From positions 376,001-440,000 of the forward strand of contig JACVTC010000145.1 of assembly GCA_016946835.1 (NCBI GenBank): a stretch of DNA of 64,000 nt, in the 5' to 3' direction. A program made the translations under genes and the position numbers. The notes beneath the pieces were generated by a model that was given only the letters and a program-made list of their open reading frames with translations, was not told where the DNA came from and made no database searches. The DNA is from Neocallimastix lanati (nom. inval.). Its lineage: Eukaryota > Neocallimastigomycota > Neocallimastigomycetes > Neocallimastigales > Neocallimastigaceae. Of this stretch, positions 10,515 to 21,500 are shown one piece after another. Each line of letters starts with the position of its first letter. Positions within the stretch are counted from its first letter, which is position 1.

Positions 10515-13010
10515 CTATACATTAGTTGTATTAAATTTTATAATATTTTTAAGGTGTACTGGTCGTTCTAAGCATGTATGTGTATTAGGATCCATTAATT
10601 GAACTGTATTAAATTTCTTTTTAACTACTTGATAAGGTCCAACAAAATAAGGGTCTAATTTATATCTCGTAAAGTTCCTTACTTTAACTAAATCGCCTAT
10701 TTTTATTTCATTTTGTTTATTAAAACTTGTTTCTTCTTCTCTTTTAGTTTCCCAATATTTATTATTTTTATTGATATTATTACAAGCATCTATAACCCAT
10801 TTATAGTGGTCCATAAATTTTTCAATTAACTTTTCTTCTTGAGTTCCTTGAACATAAGAGGTAGGTAAGGTTGTGGCTAATTCGAATGGTTGTTGATCTT
10901 TTCTACCGTAAACAAGTTCAAAACTGGAATATTTCGTTACTGAACTTTTTGAAGTTCTTAAAGCCCATAAAGCAGAAGGTAACAGCATATCCCATTCTCT
11001 TTCTTTATTTCCTAGTAGTCGCAATAATTTTCCTATTTCTCGATTCCTGTTTTCAGTTAAGCCATTAGATTCAGGATGATAGGTAACAGTAAATTTAATA
11101 TAAACATCAAATAAATCCAGGAATATTCTAGTAAAGTCGGATGTAAATTGTACTCCGTTATCAGTGGTTATAACATTGGGAGCACCATATCTTGCGAAAT
11201 TTTCTGATAAAAATTTTACTACATCTTTTGAAGTAATAGAAGCCAGAGGTTGCGCCTCTACCCATTTGGTAAAATAGTCCACTAAAACAATAATGTATTG
11301 GTTTCCTTGCTGAGTGATAGGCAACGGACCTATAATATCCAATCCAAGATGAGTAAATGGAGCTTCAACTTCAGTTGCATATTTTTCAGTAGGATTTGGA
11401 ATTTCGTTTTTCTTGTTTAGTTGACAGGTAGTACAATTTTGAATATATCTTCTAATATCGACCGTCATGCCTTTCCAATAACAAGTTTTCTTGAGTCTTT
11501 CGTAAGTACTTCTAAACCCTTCGTGTCCGATAGAATGTGCTTTATTTATCAATTGAAATTTATCTTCATTTTTCTTAATAATTTTTCTGAAATTATCACC
11601 ATCTTTAATATATTCTTCTCCATTTAATTTAATTATGTGTTCATCCAAAAATTCTTTCATAAATTCTCCAATTTCCTTATTCTTTTCAGTAGTAATTTCA
11701 TTTTGTTCTTGTTCTATTTCATTTGCACTTTCATTACTACTAGAATCTTTATGATTTATAGCATTAACTTGGTAATTATTATTGTTAATATATGTATCTA
11801 TTTTATTTTCTAATATTTTATTCATATATAATATTATATTATTGAAAACTTGGTATAATTGATTTTGCAATTGACATAGATCTTTAATTTTATGTTTTTC
11901 ATCCATAAAAGCATCTCTTTCATTATATTGTAATATATAGGAATTTATATTGTGCAATATATTATTATTATACTCAATGATATTGGATTTTAATTGAATC
12001 AATTGATTTATAAATTTTTTTAATTTATTTTGATTTATTTCATGTATATGACTATTACAATTTATATTACTCTTCATATTATTATTATATTCTAATATAT
12101 TGTTATTTAAATTGGTTAATTTATTCTTATATATATTTTGATTACAATAATTTATATTATGATTAATGTCTCCAGGGATTGTTAAATTTTTGGAATATTC
12201 CATGATTTTTGGATTTTCTATATACCTTGCTTTTTCCCTCGAAATTTTTAAATTTGAAATAATTTTGAAATTTTTAATTTTTTTGTCTAAATTAATTTTT
12301 GAAAATTTTATATTAGAAATTTTTAGATTTTCATTTTTATTAAAATTTTCTGATTTCATAGTATCTTCATTTTCTGGTTTCTCAGTGTCCTTATTTTCCA
12401 AGTCCATATCCTTTCCCTCCTGAGACGATACTTCCCTTTTATTAGATAATTCTATTGTCCTCTGATCATCATTAATATTATGATTATTTGATTTAATTCT
12501 TGAGAGAGCATCTGCAAGAGAATTTTTCTTACCTTGATGATAGATTATTTTAATTCTTAGCATACTAATGGTAATGCACCATCTAATATGCCTCATATTA
12601 TTCGGTTCTTTATTATTAAATAAACCAACTAGAGGTTTATGGTCTGTAAATAAAAGTGTTTCAAATTTATTACCGGAAATATAAGATTTAAATTTTTTTG
12701 CACAGAAATATACCGCAGTGCCTTCTAAGTCTGTGATACTATAATTTCTTTCTGCTTTTTCTAATGTTCTACTAACAAAATGTACAGGATGTTCTAGTCC
12801 ATCTTCATCATTTATTTGTAATAATACTCCACCTAAACCATCTTTTGAAGCATCAGTTCTAATTATAAATTGTTTATTATAATCAGGAAAAGCTAAAATA
12901 GGAGCCTGAATAATAGAATTTTTTAATTTATCAAAGCTAGATTGTTGTTCTTCTGTCCATGTAAATGAAACATTCTTTCTTAAAAGTTTATTTAAGGGAG
13001 CGGCTAGCAT
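10515..13010 (-). CDS. Ty3/gypsy Pol fragment: RNase H, Asn-rich linker, integrase (831 aa)
   Basis: Residues 1-30 are the end of the RT connection region (AAPLNKLLRKN). RNase H covers about 30-170, with acidic-residue motifs RTDASKDGLGG, DLEGTAVYF and TDHKPLVGL. Residues 170-440 form an Asn/Lys/Ile-rich linker of low complexity, unusual in length. Integrase follows: an H-H-C-C zinc domain (HSIGHEGF...CTTCQLN, about 485-525) and a catalytic core with all three acidic residues visible (GLDIIGPLP, TTDNGVQF, and NGLTENRNREIG for the Glu). The C-terminal GPY-type domain ends RYKLDPYFVGPYQV. No chromodomain is visible. The frame is fully open, which fits a young copy, but there is no RT or protease, so the product alone cannot retrotranspose. 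The ATG at 13010 may be internal to a larger ancestral frame. Confidence 0.9.
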   Translation of the reverse strand: MLAAPLNKLLRKNVSFTWTEEQQSSFDKLKNSIIQAPILAFPDYNKQFIIRTDASKDGLGGVLLQINDEDGLEHPVHFVSRTLEKAERNYSITDLEGTAVYFCAKKFKSYISGNKFETLLFTDHKPLVGLFNNKEPNNMRHIRWCITISMLRIKIIYHQGKKNSLADALSRIKSNNHNINDDQRTIELSNKREVSSQEGKDMDLENKDTEKPENEDTMKSENFNKNENLKISNIKFSKINLDKKIKNFKIISNLKISREKARYIENPKIMEYSKNLTIPGDINHNINYCNQNIYKNKLTNLNNNILEYNNNMKSNINCNSHIHEINQNKLKKFINQLIQLKSNIIEYNNNILHNINSYILQYNERDAFMDEKHKIKDLCQLQNQLYQVFNNIILYMNKILENKIDTYINNNNYQVNAINHKDSSSNESANEIEQEQNEITTEKNKEIGEFMKEFLDEHIIKLNGEEYIKDGDNFRKIIKKNEDKFQLINKAHSIGHEGFRSTYERLKKTCYWKGMTVDIRRYIQNCTTCQLNKKNEIPNPTEKYATEVEAPFTHLGLDIIGPLPITQQGNQYIIVLVDYFTKWVEAQPLASITSKDVVKFLSENFARYGAPNVITTDNGVQFTSDFTRIFLDLFDVYIKFTVTYHPESNGLTENRNREIGKLLRLLGNKEREWDMLLPSALWALRTSKSSVTKYSSFELVYGRKDQQPFELATTLPTSYVQGTQEEKLIEKFMDHYKWVIDACNNINKNNKYWETKREEETSFNKQNEIKIGDLVKVRNFTRYKLDPYFVGPYQVVKKKFNTVQLMDPNTHTCLERPVHLKNIIKFNTTNV

Positions 13011-13021
13011 AGCGAAATTGT

Positions 13022-13285
13022 TTATAAATTTTCTTCTAAAGATGGATAAACAATATTATTATCCACATCTTTAGTTACTAATGCATTAAGACAATGGATA
13101 CTTTTACCAATCACTTTAAATTTACAATTATTAAAAATTTCTTCTTCATCAGTAATTTGGTAAAGAGTGATCCAAGCCTCCATCTGGTTATACCAAGCAT
13201 CAACATCCTTATTTGTATCTGAAAGGACTTGAATGCATTGGAATTGCATTAGTTTATTTTGATTTTTAATTAATTCTTCAGTCAT
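13022..13285 (-). pseudogene. gypsy gag N-terminal fragment
   Basis: About 87 codons from an ATG at 13285 (MTEELIKNQNKL) to a stop at the deletion junction. The sequence DVDAWYNQMEAW and the ending YPSLEE parallel the gag of the related element at 53319-54600 (EEWYNQFVVW, FPSLEKMKEIL). After PSLEE the DNA continues directly with sequence encoding KFINNFAML, which is the RT/RNase H boundary. A T-run at 13343-13373 lies between this frame and the primer-binding site. Confidence 0.75.
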
Positions 13286-13339
13286 ATTTTTAACTTTAAT
13301 TCTATTTTCTAATTGACTGAAAAATTCTTTAATCGAAAA

Positions 13340-13376
<37 letters not shown>

Positions 13377-13447
13377 TATATTTTATTTTATTTTATTAAA
13401 AAAAATAATATTAAAATTTAATAAATATATTTTTCCTCCCACAAGAG

Positions 13448-13462
13448 CCGATATCTCCACCA
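13448..13462 (-). other. tRNA primer-binding site (gypsy)
   Basis: On the minus strand, two bases inside the 5' LTR, TGGTGGAGATATCGG begins with the TGG complementary to a tRNA CCA end. The same 15 bases sit at the same place in the element ending at 55785. The implied tRNA 3' end is UAUCUCC, a discriminator A, then CCA. Which tRNA this is cannot be decided from the window. Confidence 0.8.
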
Positions 13463-13464
13463 AA

Positions 13465-14020
13465 TGATATACAACTCAAAAGTTCGATGTACTTTTGTTG
13501 GGATTTATTTATTAAATTTATTAATTTATTATTTATTTATTTATTTAATTTTATATAAAAACTACATATAATTAAAAAGACTATTTAACAACTTTCTTAT
13601 TCTTTTAATTACAAACTAACTTAACTTAATATAACTTTTACACAACAACAACTACTATTGCTCTACTATTCTCTTAATTCAGAGAAATGCTTTATTTTTA
13701 TGTTATTTAGTTATAATTAACTATTTAATTAATTGTTCTTGTGATTAGAATAAACTATTAATAATTATTATTTAAGGAAATATTTAAAAACTATATAAAT
13801 ATAAATATAAATATAAAATAATAAAAATATAATTAAAACATTGATTTATGCTATAAAATTTATTATTAATTATAAATATAATTAATATATAGAAATCAAG
13901 CCACATATTGAAATTGTTGTAAAATCATTAGATTTAAATTTGATTTATGACATTAATTTATGTTTGAATAATAAAACTAATTTTATATTAATTAAGGTTT
14001 GAATATTTCATTTTATATCA
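13465..14020 (-). repeat. 5' LTR of the internally deleted gypsy element
   Basis: 556 bp, same termini as the copy at 9943-10492. It has an extra 6-bp ATAAAT-type unit near 13805-13815 and an AGCCACAT at 13899-13906. Confidence 0.92.
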
Positions 14021-15333
14021 AATAAACAAAACCTCATTTTTTCATATATTAAAATGCTTTCTGTACTTAAATTTTAATATTATTATATATTATAATATTA
14101 AAATAGTATTAAAATATGATGATTTGCAAAGGATCAATTTAAATAATTATTTAATATTTTTATTATTAAAACGAATAATACAACAACGGTTAACTTTAAT
14201 ATGTATTGATGTAGTAAATCAAATATTTAACTTAATAATATTACTTCTTTTAACATCTTTTAAGATAATTTTTTTTTATATAAATAAAGTTAATTAATAA
14301 TAATAACTAATAATCTAATAATAAAATTTACTTTTTTTTAAAATTTTAATTAAAAGTAAAAAAAATAATTGGCTTATATTGTTCTTAGCAAATGAATAGT
14401 TGAGATTTTTCATTAATTAAAAGTTTTAATTTAAAAAAAAAAAAAAAAAAAAAAATTAAAATTTAAAAATTAAATAATTAAATAAATTTAAATTAAAATT
14501 TTTTTTATAAAAAAAAAAAAAAAAAAAAATTTAGTTAATTTCTTTTAATTTTCATATGAAAATCAAAATATTTTAAAAAAAAAAAAAAAAAAAATTTAAC
14601 CATATGAAATATATATGTAATTTTTATTTATTAATTAAATCAAATCAAAAAAAAAATCATTTATATATTAAGCCATTACATTTAAATACTTTATTTGAAA
14701 ATTATAAACTTTGAAATATAATATTTTAATTAGAAATTAAGTAGATAACTATAATAATATATCATATTAAAATATTTAAATAATTATTTTTAATAAGTAA
14801 ATAAAAAATATTTAATAATAAATAAATTAATATATTAAAAAATCATTATATAAATACAATATATTGAAAAGCCATATAATAAAATTTTTATTTTTTTTTT
14901 TTATTTAAATTTTTTATTAATAATTTAACCACAATAATTATTAAATAATGGATTAAATAATTCCTCAATAAAAGTAAAAGTATATATAAATTTTTTTCTA
15001 ATAATATATGAAACACTTTTAATATTATTTAAACAATTTTAAATAATCTTTATCAATTAAATCCTTTTAAATAAAATATAAATTTAAACTTTTTTTTTCT
15101 TTTTTTTTTTTTTAATATTATTAAGATAATTTTTATTTTAAATAATTTTTATTAATTAATTATTTATAAATAAAAAATATATAAATTTAAACTTTTTTTT
15201 TTTTCTTCTTAGTATTTTACAAATATTTTTCTAAATTTAAAATTATTAAAATAAATAAATAAAAAAAATAGAAATTGAATCAATTATAATTTATTTATTT
15301 ATTTATTTATTTATTAATATTTTGACATCTAAA

Positions 15334-15382
<49 letters not shown>

Positions 15383-15588
15383 CTATAAATAAAATAAATT
15401 AAAATAATAAAAAAAAAAGTTAATTTAAAATTATAATTAACATCAATTTAAATATTAATTATAATTAATACTAATTTAAATATTTAATTAAATTTTCAAT
15501 TTTAAAATTTCAAATTCACATTTTCAAATTTCACAATTTTATAATTAATAATAAAAAATAGTTAATATATATATATATATATATAAAA
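14021..15588. other. AT-rich intergenic region and presumed promoter of the CoA-transferase gene
   Basis: No coding signal. It holds many A/T homopolymers (for example 14432-14455 and 14511-14530), (TTTA)n near 15290-15315 and (TA)n at 15350-15380 and 15565-15584. The last repeat ends 5 bases before the ATG at 15589, so the start codon sits in an A-rich leader. No specific promoter element can be singled out. Confidence 0.55.
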
Positions 15589-17205
15589 ATGAACACTAAA
15601 AAAATATTAAATAAAAAAGCTTACGATGCTCAAGTAATATATGATTATTTAGTTAATTTATTAAATTTGGAACCAAAACTTCCAGTAATCTTTATAGCAG
15701 ATACTAATACTGAAAAAGAATTAAAAAGAAATTATCTTACGGAAAATCCATTTCCTCATATAATTGCTCTTGTTTTAGCAAAATTAAGAAAAGCGGCTGT
15801 TGATAAATTATTTTTAGAAGAAAAAGTATTACAGACTCCAGTAATTGCTGCTGTTCTTTCATTATGTGCTAATGTAGCAAGTGAAATTGGTGAACTTAGA
15901 GGTGATAATTTATCTAATGAGAAAATTTATTCGGATATTTCTTATGCAGGTTTACAAGCCATTCGATTATATATGGCTAATTATGATGATAAAGAATTTA
16001 AAAAATCACGTTTAGCCTCTGCTATTCGAGTTGATAATGCTATTAATGGTTCCTTTTACAAATATAAAACTAAAGATAACAAATATGTTTCTTTTCATGT
16101 CTACTATCAAGATCAACAACAAAAATTAGTGAAAGCTCTTAATCTTAATAAACCTTCCGATAAATTTACATTGAAGTCCATTTTATTTGACGTCAGATAT
16201 CTTTCTGGTGTTACCAAAAATTATAATGCTCAAGATTTAGAGGATTTATCTTTTAAATGTGGAGCTTGTGCCTGCGTGATTCGTTCCCGTAAACAATTTG
16301 AAGCTACCGAGGTAGGCAAAGCTTTAACAGAAATGCCGTTAATTCGATTTAAAGAGTTTGATAAAAACCCTAATTGTAAGATGAATTTATCAAAAGATCT
16401 ATCGAAAGGTCCGTTAACTGGAATTAAAGTTTTAGATTTAACACATATTATTGCTGGACCAGCTTGCAGTAGAATATTGGCAGAATATGGAGCAGATGTT
16501 CTTCTTGTCAGAAGAGGAAAATTTATTGAACAGGAACAGGCGATGCTTGAATTAGATGGATGGGCAGGTAAAAATTCCATTCAATTAGATTTAAATAAAA
16601 AGGAAGATTTAGCGAGAATGAAAGAATTAATAAAGGAAGCCCATATTATTACTTATAGTTATCAAGATGGTTGTTTTGACAAATTTGGTTTATCTATTGA
16701 GGAAATAAGAAAAATTAATCCTATGGTGATTTATTCTCATTTAATGTGTTTCTCTGATACGGTTTGGAGAGATCGTCCGGGATGGGCTCCTTTAGCTGAA
16801 GATATTACTGGTTTATCCGTAAGAAATGGATCACTGGAGAAACCAATCAATTTGAATGGAGTCCCCTTAGATTATATACCTGGATTTATATTAGCCTTGG
16901 GTACATTGATTGCTATCAGAGATAATCTAAAGGAAGGTAGAGTATGTCAAGTTACTACTTCATTAACAAGAGGAGCCATGTTTTTGCATGAAGCGACTGA
17001 TTTATGTCAAAAAGAAAATAAAGTAAGTGATCGAACTCAAATTTCAGAGACGCCCATCGACGGAAGATTTAATAAATCTAGAATATATGTAGAAACGAAA
17101 GCAGTTGGTCGAGTTGGGTTCCCGGCTCCAGCCACCTATCATACTAAATATTCCAATTTAGAAGCTAATATGTCTTTCTCTGATGGTAATCACGGTTTTT
17201 TCTGA
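15589..17205 (+). CDS. Class III CoA-transferase family (CaiB/BaiF) protein, 538 aa
   Basis: Intronless. Residues 275-470 are a clear family III CoA-transferase domain: PLTGIKVLDLTHIIAGPACSR (276-295) binds CoA in relatives, followed by EYGADVLLV, a DLNKKED block and FGLSIEEIRKINPMVIY. Asp428 in VPLDYIPGF lies where the catalytic Asp of formyl-CoA transferase is found. Residues 1-270 look like a second, degenerate copy of the family's small and C-terminal regions (FYKYKTKDNKYVSFHV and EATEVGKALTEMPLIRF). This is the two-unit layout seen in fungal and bacterial proteins of about 500-550 residues often annotated alpha-methylacyl-CoA racemase-like. The expected reaction is CoA transfer between carboxylic acids or racemisation of a 2-methylacyl-CoA; the substrate cannot be read from sequence. 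No targeting signal is seen, so it is probably cytosolic. It converges on the Rho-GEF gene downstream. Confidence 0.9.
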   Translation: MNTKKILNKKAYDAQVIYDYLVNLLNLEPKLPVIFIADTNTEKELKRNYLTENPFPHIIALVLAKLRKAAVDKLFLEEKVLQTPVIAAVLSLCANVASEIGELRGDNLSNEKIYSDISYAGLQAIRLYMANYDDKEFKKSRLASAIRVDNAINGSFYKYKTKDNKYVSFHVYYQDQQQKLVKALNLNKPSDKFTLKSILFDVRYLSGVTKNYNAQDLEDLSFKCGACACVIRSRKQFEATEVGKALTEMPLIRFKEFDKNPNCKMNLSKDLSKGPLTGIKVLDLTHIIAGPACSRILAEYGADVLLVRRGKFIEQEQAMLELDGWAGKNSIQLDLNKKEDLARMKELIKEAHIITYSYQDGCFDKFGLSIEEIRKINPMVIYSHLMCFSDTVWRDRPGWAPLAEDITGLSVRNGSLEKPINLNGVPLDYIPGFILALGTLIAIRDNLKEGRVCQVTTSLTRGAMFLHEATDLCQKENKVSDRTQISETPIDGRFNKSRIYVETKAVGRVGFPAPATYHTKYSNLEANMSFSDGNHGFF

Positions 17206-17566
17206 ATTAAAATTAAAATTAATGGTTATATTAATATAATCTATATATATAATCTATTTCATTTGATATGAAATTATAAATAAATAATAATAATAATAAT
17301 AATAATAAAATGAATTAAATTTTAAAAAATATATATATTATTAAAAAAAAAAAATGTTTAAATATTTATATTAATAATTATATACATAAATAAAAATAAA
17401 AAAAAAAATAATAATAATAATAATAAAGGAACATTTTTTCATAATATATTATTTTATATTTTTATTATTAATATTATTATTATTATTATTATTTGTTTTT
17501 GTTTTTTTTTTTTTTTTGTTCTGTTTTCTTTTTTTTCTTTTTTTTTTTTTTTTTTTTTTTTTTTGT

Positions 17567-17601
<35 letters not shown>

Positions 17602-18530
17602 TATAAAAAAATAGCTATAGTAATGTAATAAATCATATATTTTTTTTTTATTAAATTTATATTATTATTAATATAAATTTTAGTATAGAATAAATATAGA
17701 AATAAGAATTGAAAATAAAAATGAAAAAAAAATAAAAATGAAAAAAAAAAAATAAAAAAAAAATAAAAAAAAAAAAAAAGACATGAGTAATAAATCTTTA
17801 ATAGATTTTTATTATAAATAGAATTTTTATTATAAATAGATTTTTTTTTTTTTTTTTATTATATATTAGAATTTTTTATTATATATTTTTATTTTAATAT
17901 AATAGATTTTTAATATAATATTATTAATATGATAGATTTTTAAATTTAATAAGAAAATAATATAAAATAAAATAAAATAAAAAAAAAAAATATTAAATAA
18001 ATAAATAAAATATATAAATATATATATATAACATAAAATAAATTTTATTTTTAAAATGATGATGAGGCTTTTTTTTTTTTTTTTTTAATGGTATTAATAA
18101 ATATTAAATAAGTTATATATATGAATATAATTATAAAATAATAAATATTATGTATATATTTTAATTTTAAATTGGTTTAAGGATAGTAGAAATGGGATAT
18201 TATAAAATATTTTATTATGTGATATACTTAAAAAAAGCATTTTAAGTTTAAAATATTCTTTATATTTTTTGGAAATAACATTTAAGCTTAAAATATTCTT
18301 TATATTTTTTGGAAATATAATTATTAATAGTGATTATTATTATTTTTATTATTATTTTTATTATTATTTTTATTATTATTTTTATTATTATTATTGTTGT
18401 TGTTGCTGCTATTGTTATTTATTTAGTTTAAAATATAATTTATTTAAATTTGATAATAAAGTTAATAAAAATGATATATATGAATATATAAATATAATAT
18501 ATATATAATTTTTTTTTTTTAAAAAAAAAA
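17206..18530. other. Convergent intergenic region
   Basis: It separates the 3' ends of the CoA-transferase (+) and Rho-GEF (-) genes. It is dominated by homopolymers, (TTTA)n at 17560-17600, T-runs at 17500-17565 and AAT/ATT triplets. A 40-bp segment (TTAAGYTTAAAATATTCTTT...GGAAAT) is duplicated at 18242-18275 and 18281-18316. No polyadenylation signal can be assigned with confidence. Confidence 0.55.
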
Positions 18531-21500
18531 TTAACGATATTTTTGATAATTATTATATGGTTGTTGAGGTTGTAATTTTATATGATAATTAGGATTAGAA
18601 TAAAATGATGATCTATTTGAATATTGAATATAAGAAGAATTAGAACTTTGACTTGAACTATGCACGGAAGGCGTTGAAACAGCATTATTTGGTACTCTTG
18701 AAGAAGAAAAATTAGAAGCCGATGGATATTGTGATTTTATTTGAATATAAGATGACCTTTTTGATTGAGATGAAGGTTGTGTTGGATTGGATTGGGTGGA
18801 AGAATAAGAAGTGAAGGAAGAAGATTGTGAACTATTGTAAGATAATCTTTTAGGATTAATAGGTGTAGCAGAAGAGTCATAAGACGAAATTGGGACAGGA
18901 GAAGAATATCTCTTTGAATTAATAAGATTTGCATTTGGATTTGCGGACGATAAACGTTTAGGTTTAACCACATTAGAAGGTACAGGATGATAGATAGGCA
19001 TTGGATTGCCTGTTGATAATCTTTTATGATTCACATGATTCGATGGAGTTGACACATAATGAGATGAAGATAATGGATTAGGCGAAGAAATTATTTTATG
19101 ATTAGAAGAAGCTTGATTTGTCATTGAATTATTAGAAAAACATCTTTTATTGTTATTAGGAACTACAGAAGACGTAGATGAGATAGGAGAAGAATATAAT
19201 TGATGTTCATTTTGAATGGAATAAAGTTGTGTGGATTTCACATTAGATTGAGTAGAGACTCCTCGAGGAGGAGCACTAGATAAAATTCTAGAGGAACGTT
19301 TTGAATGAGTTTGGCTTTGATTTTTATTTTGATTATGACTATGAATATGATTATTATTGGGATTGAGATTATGATTATGATTATGATTATGATTGTGATT
19401 ATGATTATTACTATTATTAAGATTTTGATATTGAATTTGATTTTGATTTTGTGAATAAATACTTGAACTTCTACGATTATTATTATTATTACTATTATTA
19501 TTTGTTATATTATTTTCATCAAAAGATATATTTATTGTGTTATCTCCTTTAGAATTTAAGTAAATAGATGATGGTGAATCTATCACTTTCGTATTTACAT
19601 CTGTAGACGAGTTGACTGAATTAAGTGAAGGGGATGAAGGTGAGGCATTATAAGAATTTGAACTAAGAATTTTAATAGCAGTTAATTTTTGTTTTCCTTT
19701 TGAAATCCTAGAATATACAATGTCTGGACTATTTTCTGAAAGTTGAAGTTTAATATCTCTTCCAGTTATGACTTGTTGAGGTACAGAAGGATCTGTTTCT
19801 TTCCATATAGCAATATAATCAGAAGTAAAGGTATATATATATGGAGAGCTATATGCAAAATCTTTTGGTTCACCATACCAATTAAAAAGAATATTGGGAC
19901 GAGAATGACCACCATTTTTATCAATGAAGAATCCAATTTTATTATAACAAAGTAAAAAGTCATCTTTTTTCGTTTTAAACATATTCATAGGGAGATATTT
20001 AGATATAAGTAAATTTTTGAAAGAAACATCATTAGGATTTAATAAATTTTGTCCTGTTAAATTATTGATATTAAGAATTTTGAATCCACGACTGCAAGCA
20101 ACACATAAAGAATGACGTAAAAAGTGTATTGAATGACTTTCACATTGAATATAAAATGTTCTAATAAGTTGAACAACTTCTCCTATTAAATAAAGATCCC
20201 TATTTTTCCTTTGATATGTAGCATTAATTAAAAAGTTTCTGGGTTCAAAAATTTTTATTGTTGTTTTTTTATTAGAAACTTTTGCACAACATAATAGAAA
20301 ACGACCATCACATGATCCTAAAGAAATAAAACTGATATTATTACAAATTGGCTTATTTAATTTTACATTATTCACATTAGTATAAACATTTTTCAAAATA
20401 AGAGATAAACTATATGTATAGACATTATGATCTAAATATATATATTATAATATTTTGTATTTATATGTAATACAATTAAAGAAATAGTATATACAATTTA
20501 CATATATATAAATAAAAATATATATATATTATCATTAATTTTTATTATTATTAATTATTATTATTAAATATTAGTAGTTTTATATTATATATATATATAT
20601 ATTTATATATATTATATACATATGTATTTTTTTTTTTTTTTTTTTTTTTTTATAACTTACTTGATAAAATAAATAGAATATCAAATTCTTCCAAAGCAAT
20701 AATTTGAGTAATTTTTAAGAGAGGAATTAAAAGTTTTAAAGTAGATTGTTCAGTTAAAACATAAATGCCATGATCATTACATAATAAAAGAGTACCATCC
20801 TTTAAACGACAAAATGAGCGAAGAGGATTTTCGATTTTTGAATATGAAAAAAAGCATACTTCTTTTGCAATAGGTTTTGGTAATCGATCTAATTGACTTT
20901 GAATAGCATTAACCCATGCTCTTTGTTCAGAATAAACTGAAGTATAAAAATGATAAGAACAATGTCCAATATGTCTTATAGTAAGAATATAACCAGTAGG
21001 ATTAAAAAGAGCATACATACAATGACCATAATTTCTAATAGTTAAAGTATTAGTATTATTAGTTGCTATTGTAGAAAAAGATGAAGAAGATTTATCATTC
21101 GTAGCATCCTTACGCCTTGATAAAGAATATTTTTGATCAGAATAATGAAGTGAGAGTAGTGAAAGTGGAATTGGAGATCCACGAATATGATAATTCATGC
21201 TATTTTTATTTTTATTAATTATTACTAAACAATTATCCAATAAAAGAAGAATAACACTTTGTCTGGTATCTAAGGTGAAATAAGAAGAAGAAAGAAAAGA
21301 AAGACTACCTTCACGTATATATTCACGTTTAGGATCATTTAATTGAATAAGGGAAAGATCATTGCTTTTTTCAAATTTCAAAAGTTCAGACCATTGTTCA
21401 ATTTTTAATCGATTAATTTCTTTACCAATTAAATTATTGATTTCAGTTAAAAGAGATTCTAAATTTTTAATGGCTTCCTTTAATAAAATTTGATCACGAT

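Larger units (their letters stand above)
9943..14020 (-). mobile_element. Ty3/gypsy retrotransposon, internally deleted, with near-identical LTRs
   Basis: Two LTRs of 550 and 556 bp bound a minus-strand element of about 4.1 kb. By eye they differ by three substitutions and one 6-bp indel. Both start TGATATAC and end TTATATCA. AATA flanks the element on both sides (9939-9942 and 14021-14024), consistent with a 4-bp target duplication, although low complexity weakens this. Primer-binding site, polypurine tract, a gag N-terminus and an 831-codon RNase H-integrase ORF are present. The rest of gag, protease and reverse transcriptase are missing. LTR similarity implies recent insertion, so the deletion probably existed before insertion and the copy was mobilised in trans. 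Confidence 0.9.

Noticed and set aside
10871-12423. Plus-strand frames across the gypsy RNase H-integrase ORF
   Set aside because: They lie antisense to an intact 831-codon frame with clear catalytic motifs.
20384-20396. Separate start for the CNH/Ser-Asn-rich protein at 20396
   Set aside because: The codon there is TTG and the upstream frame connects through a phase-matched acceptor at 20432 to the DH-PH exon; the CNH domain is continuous only after splicing.
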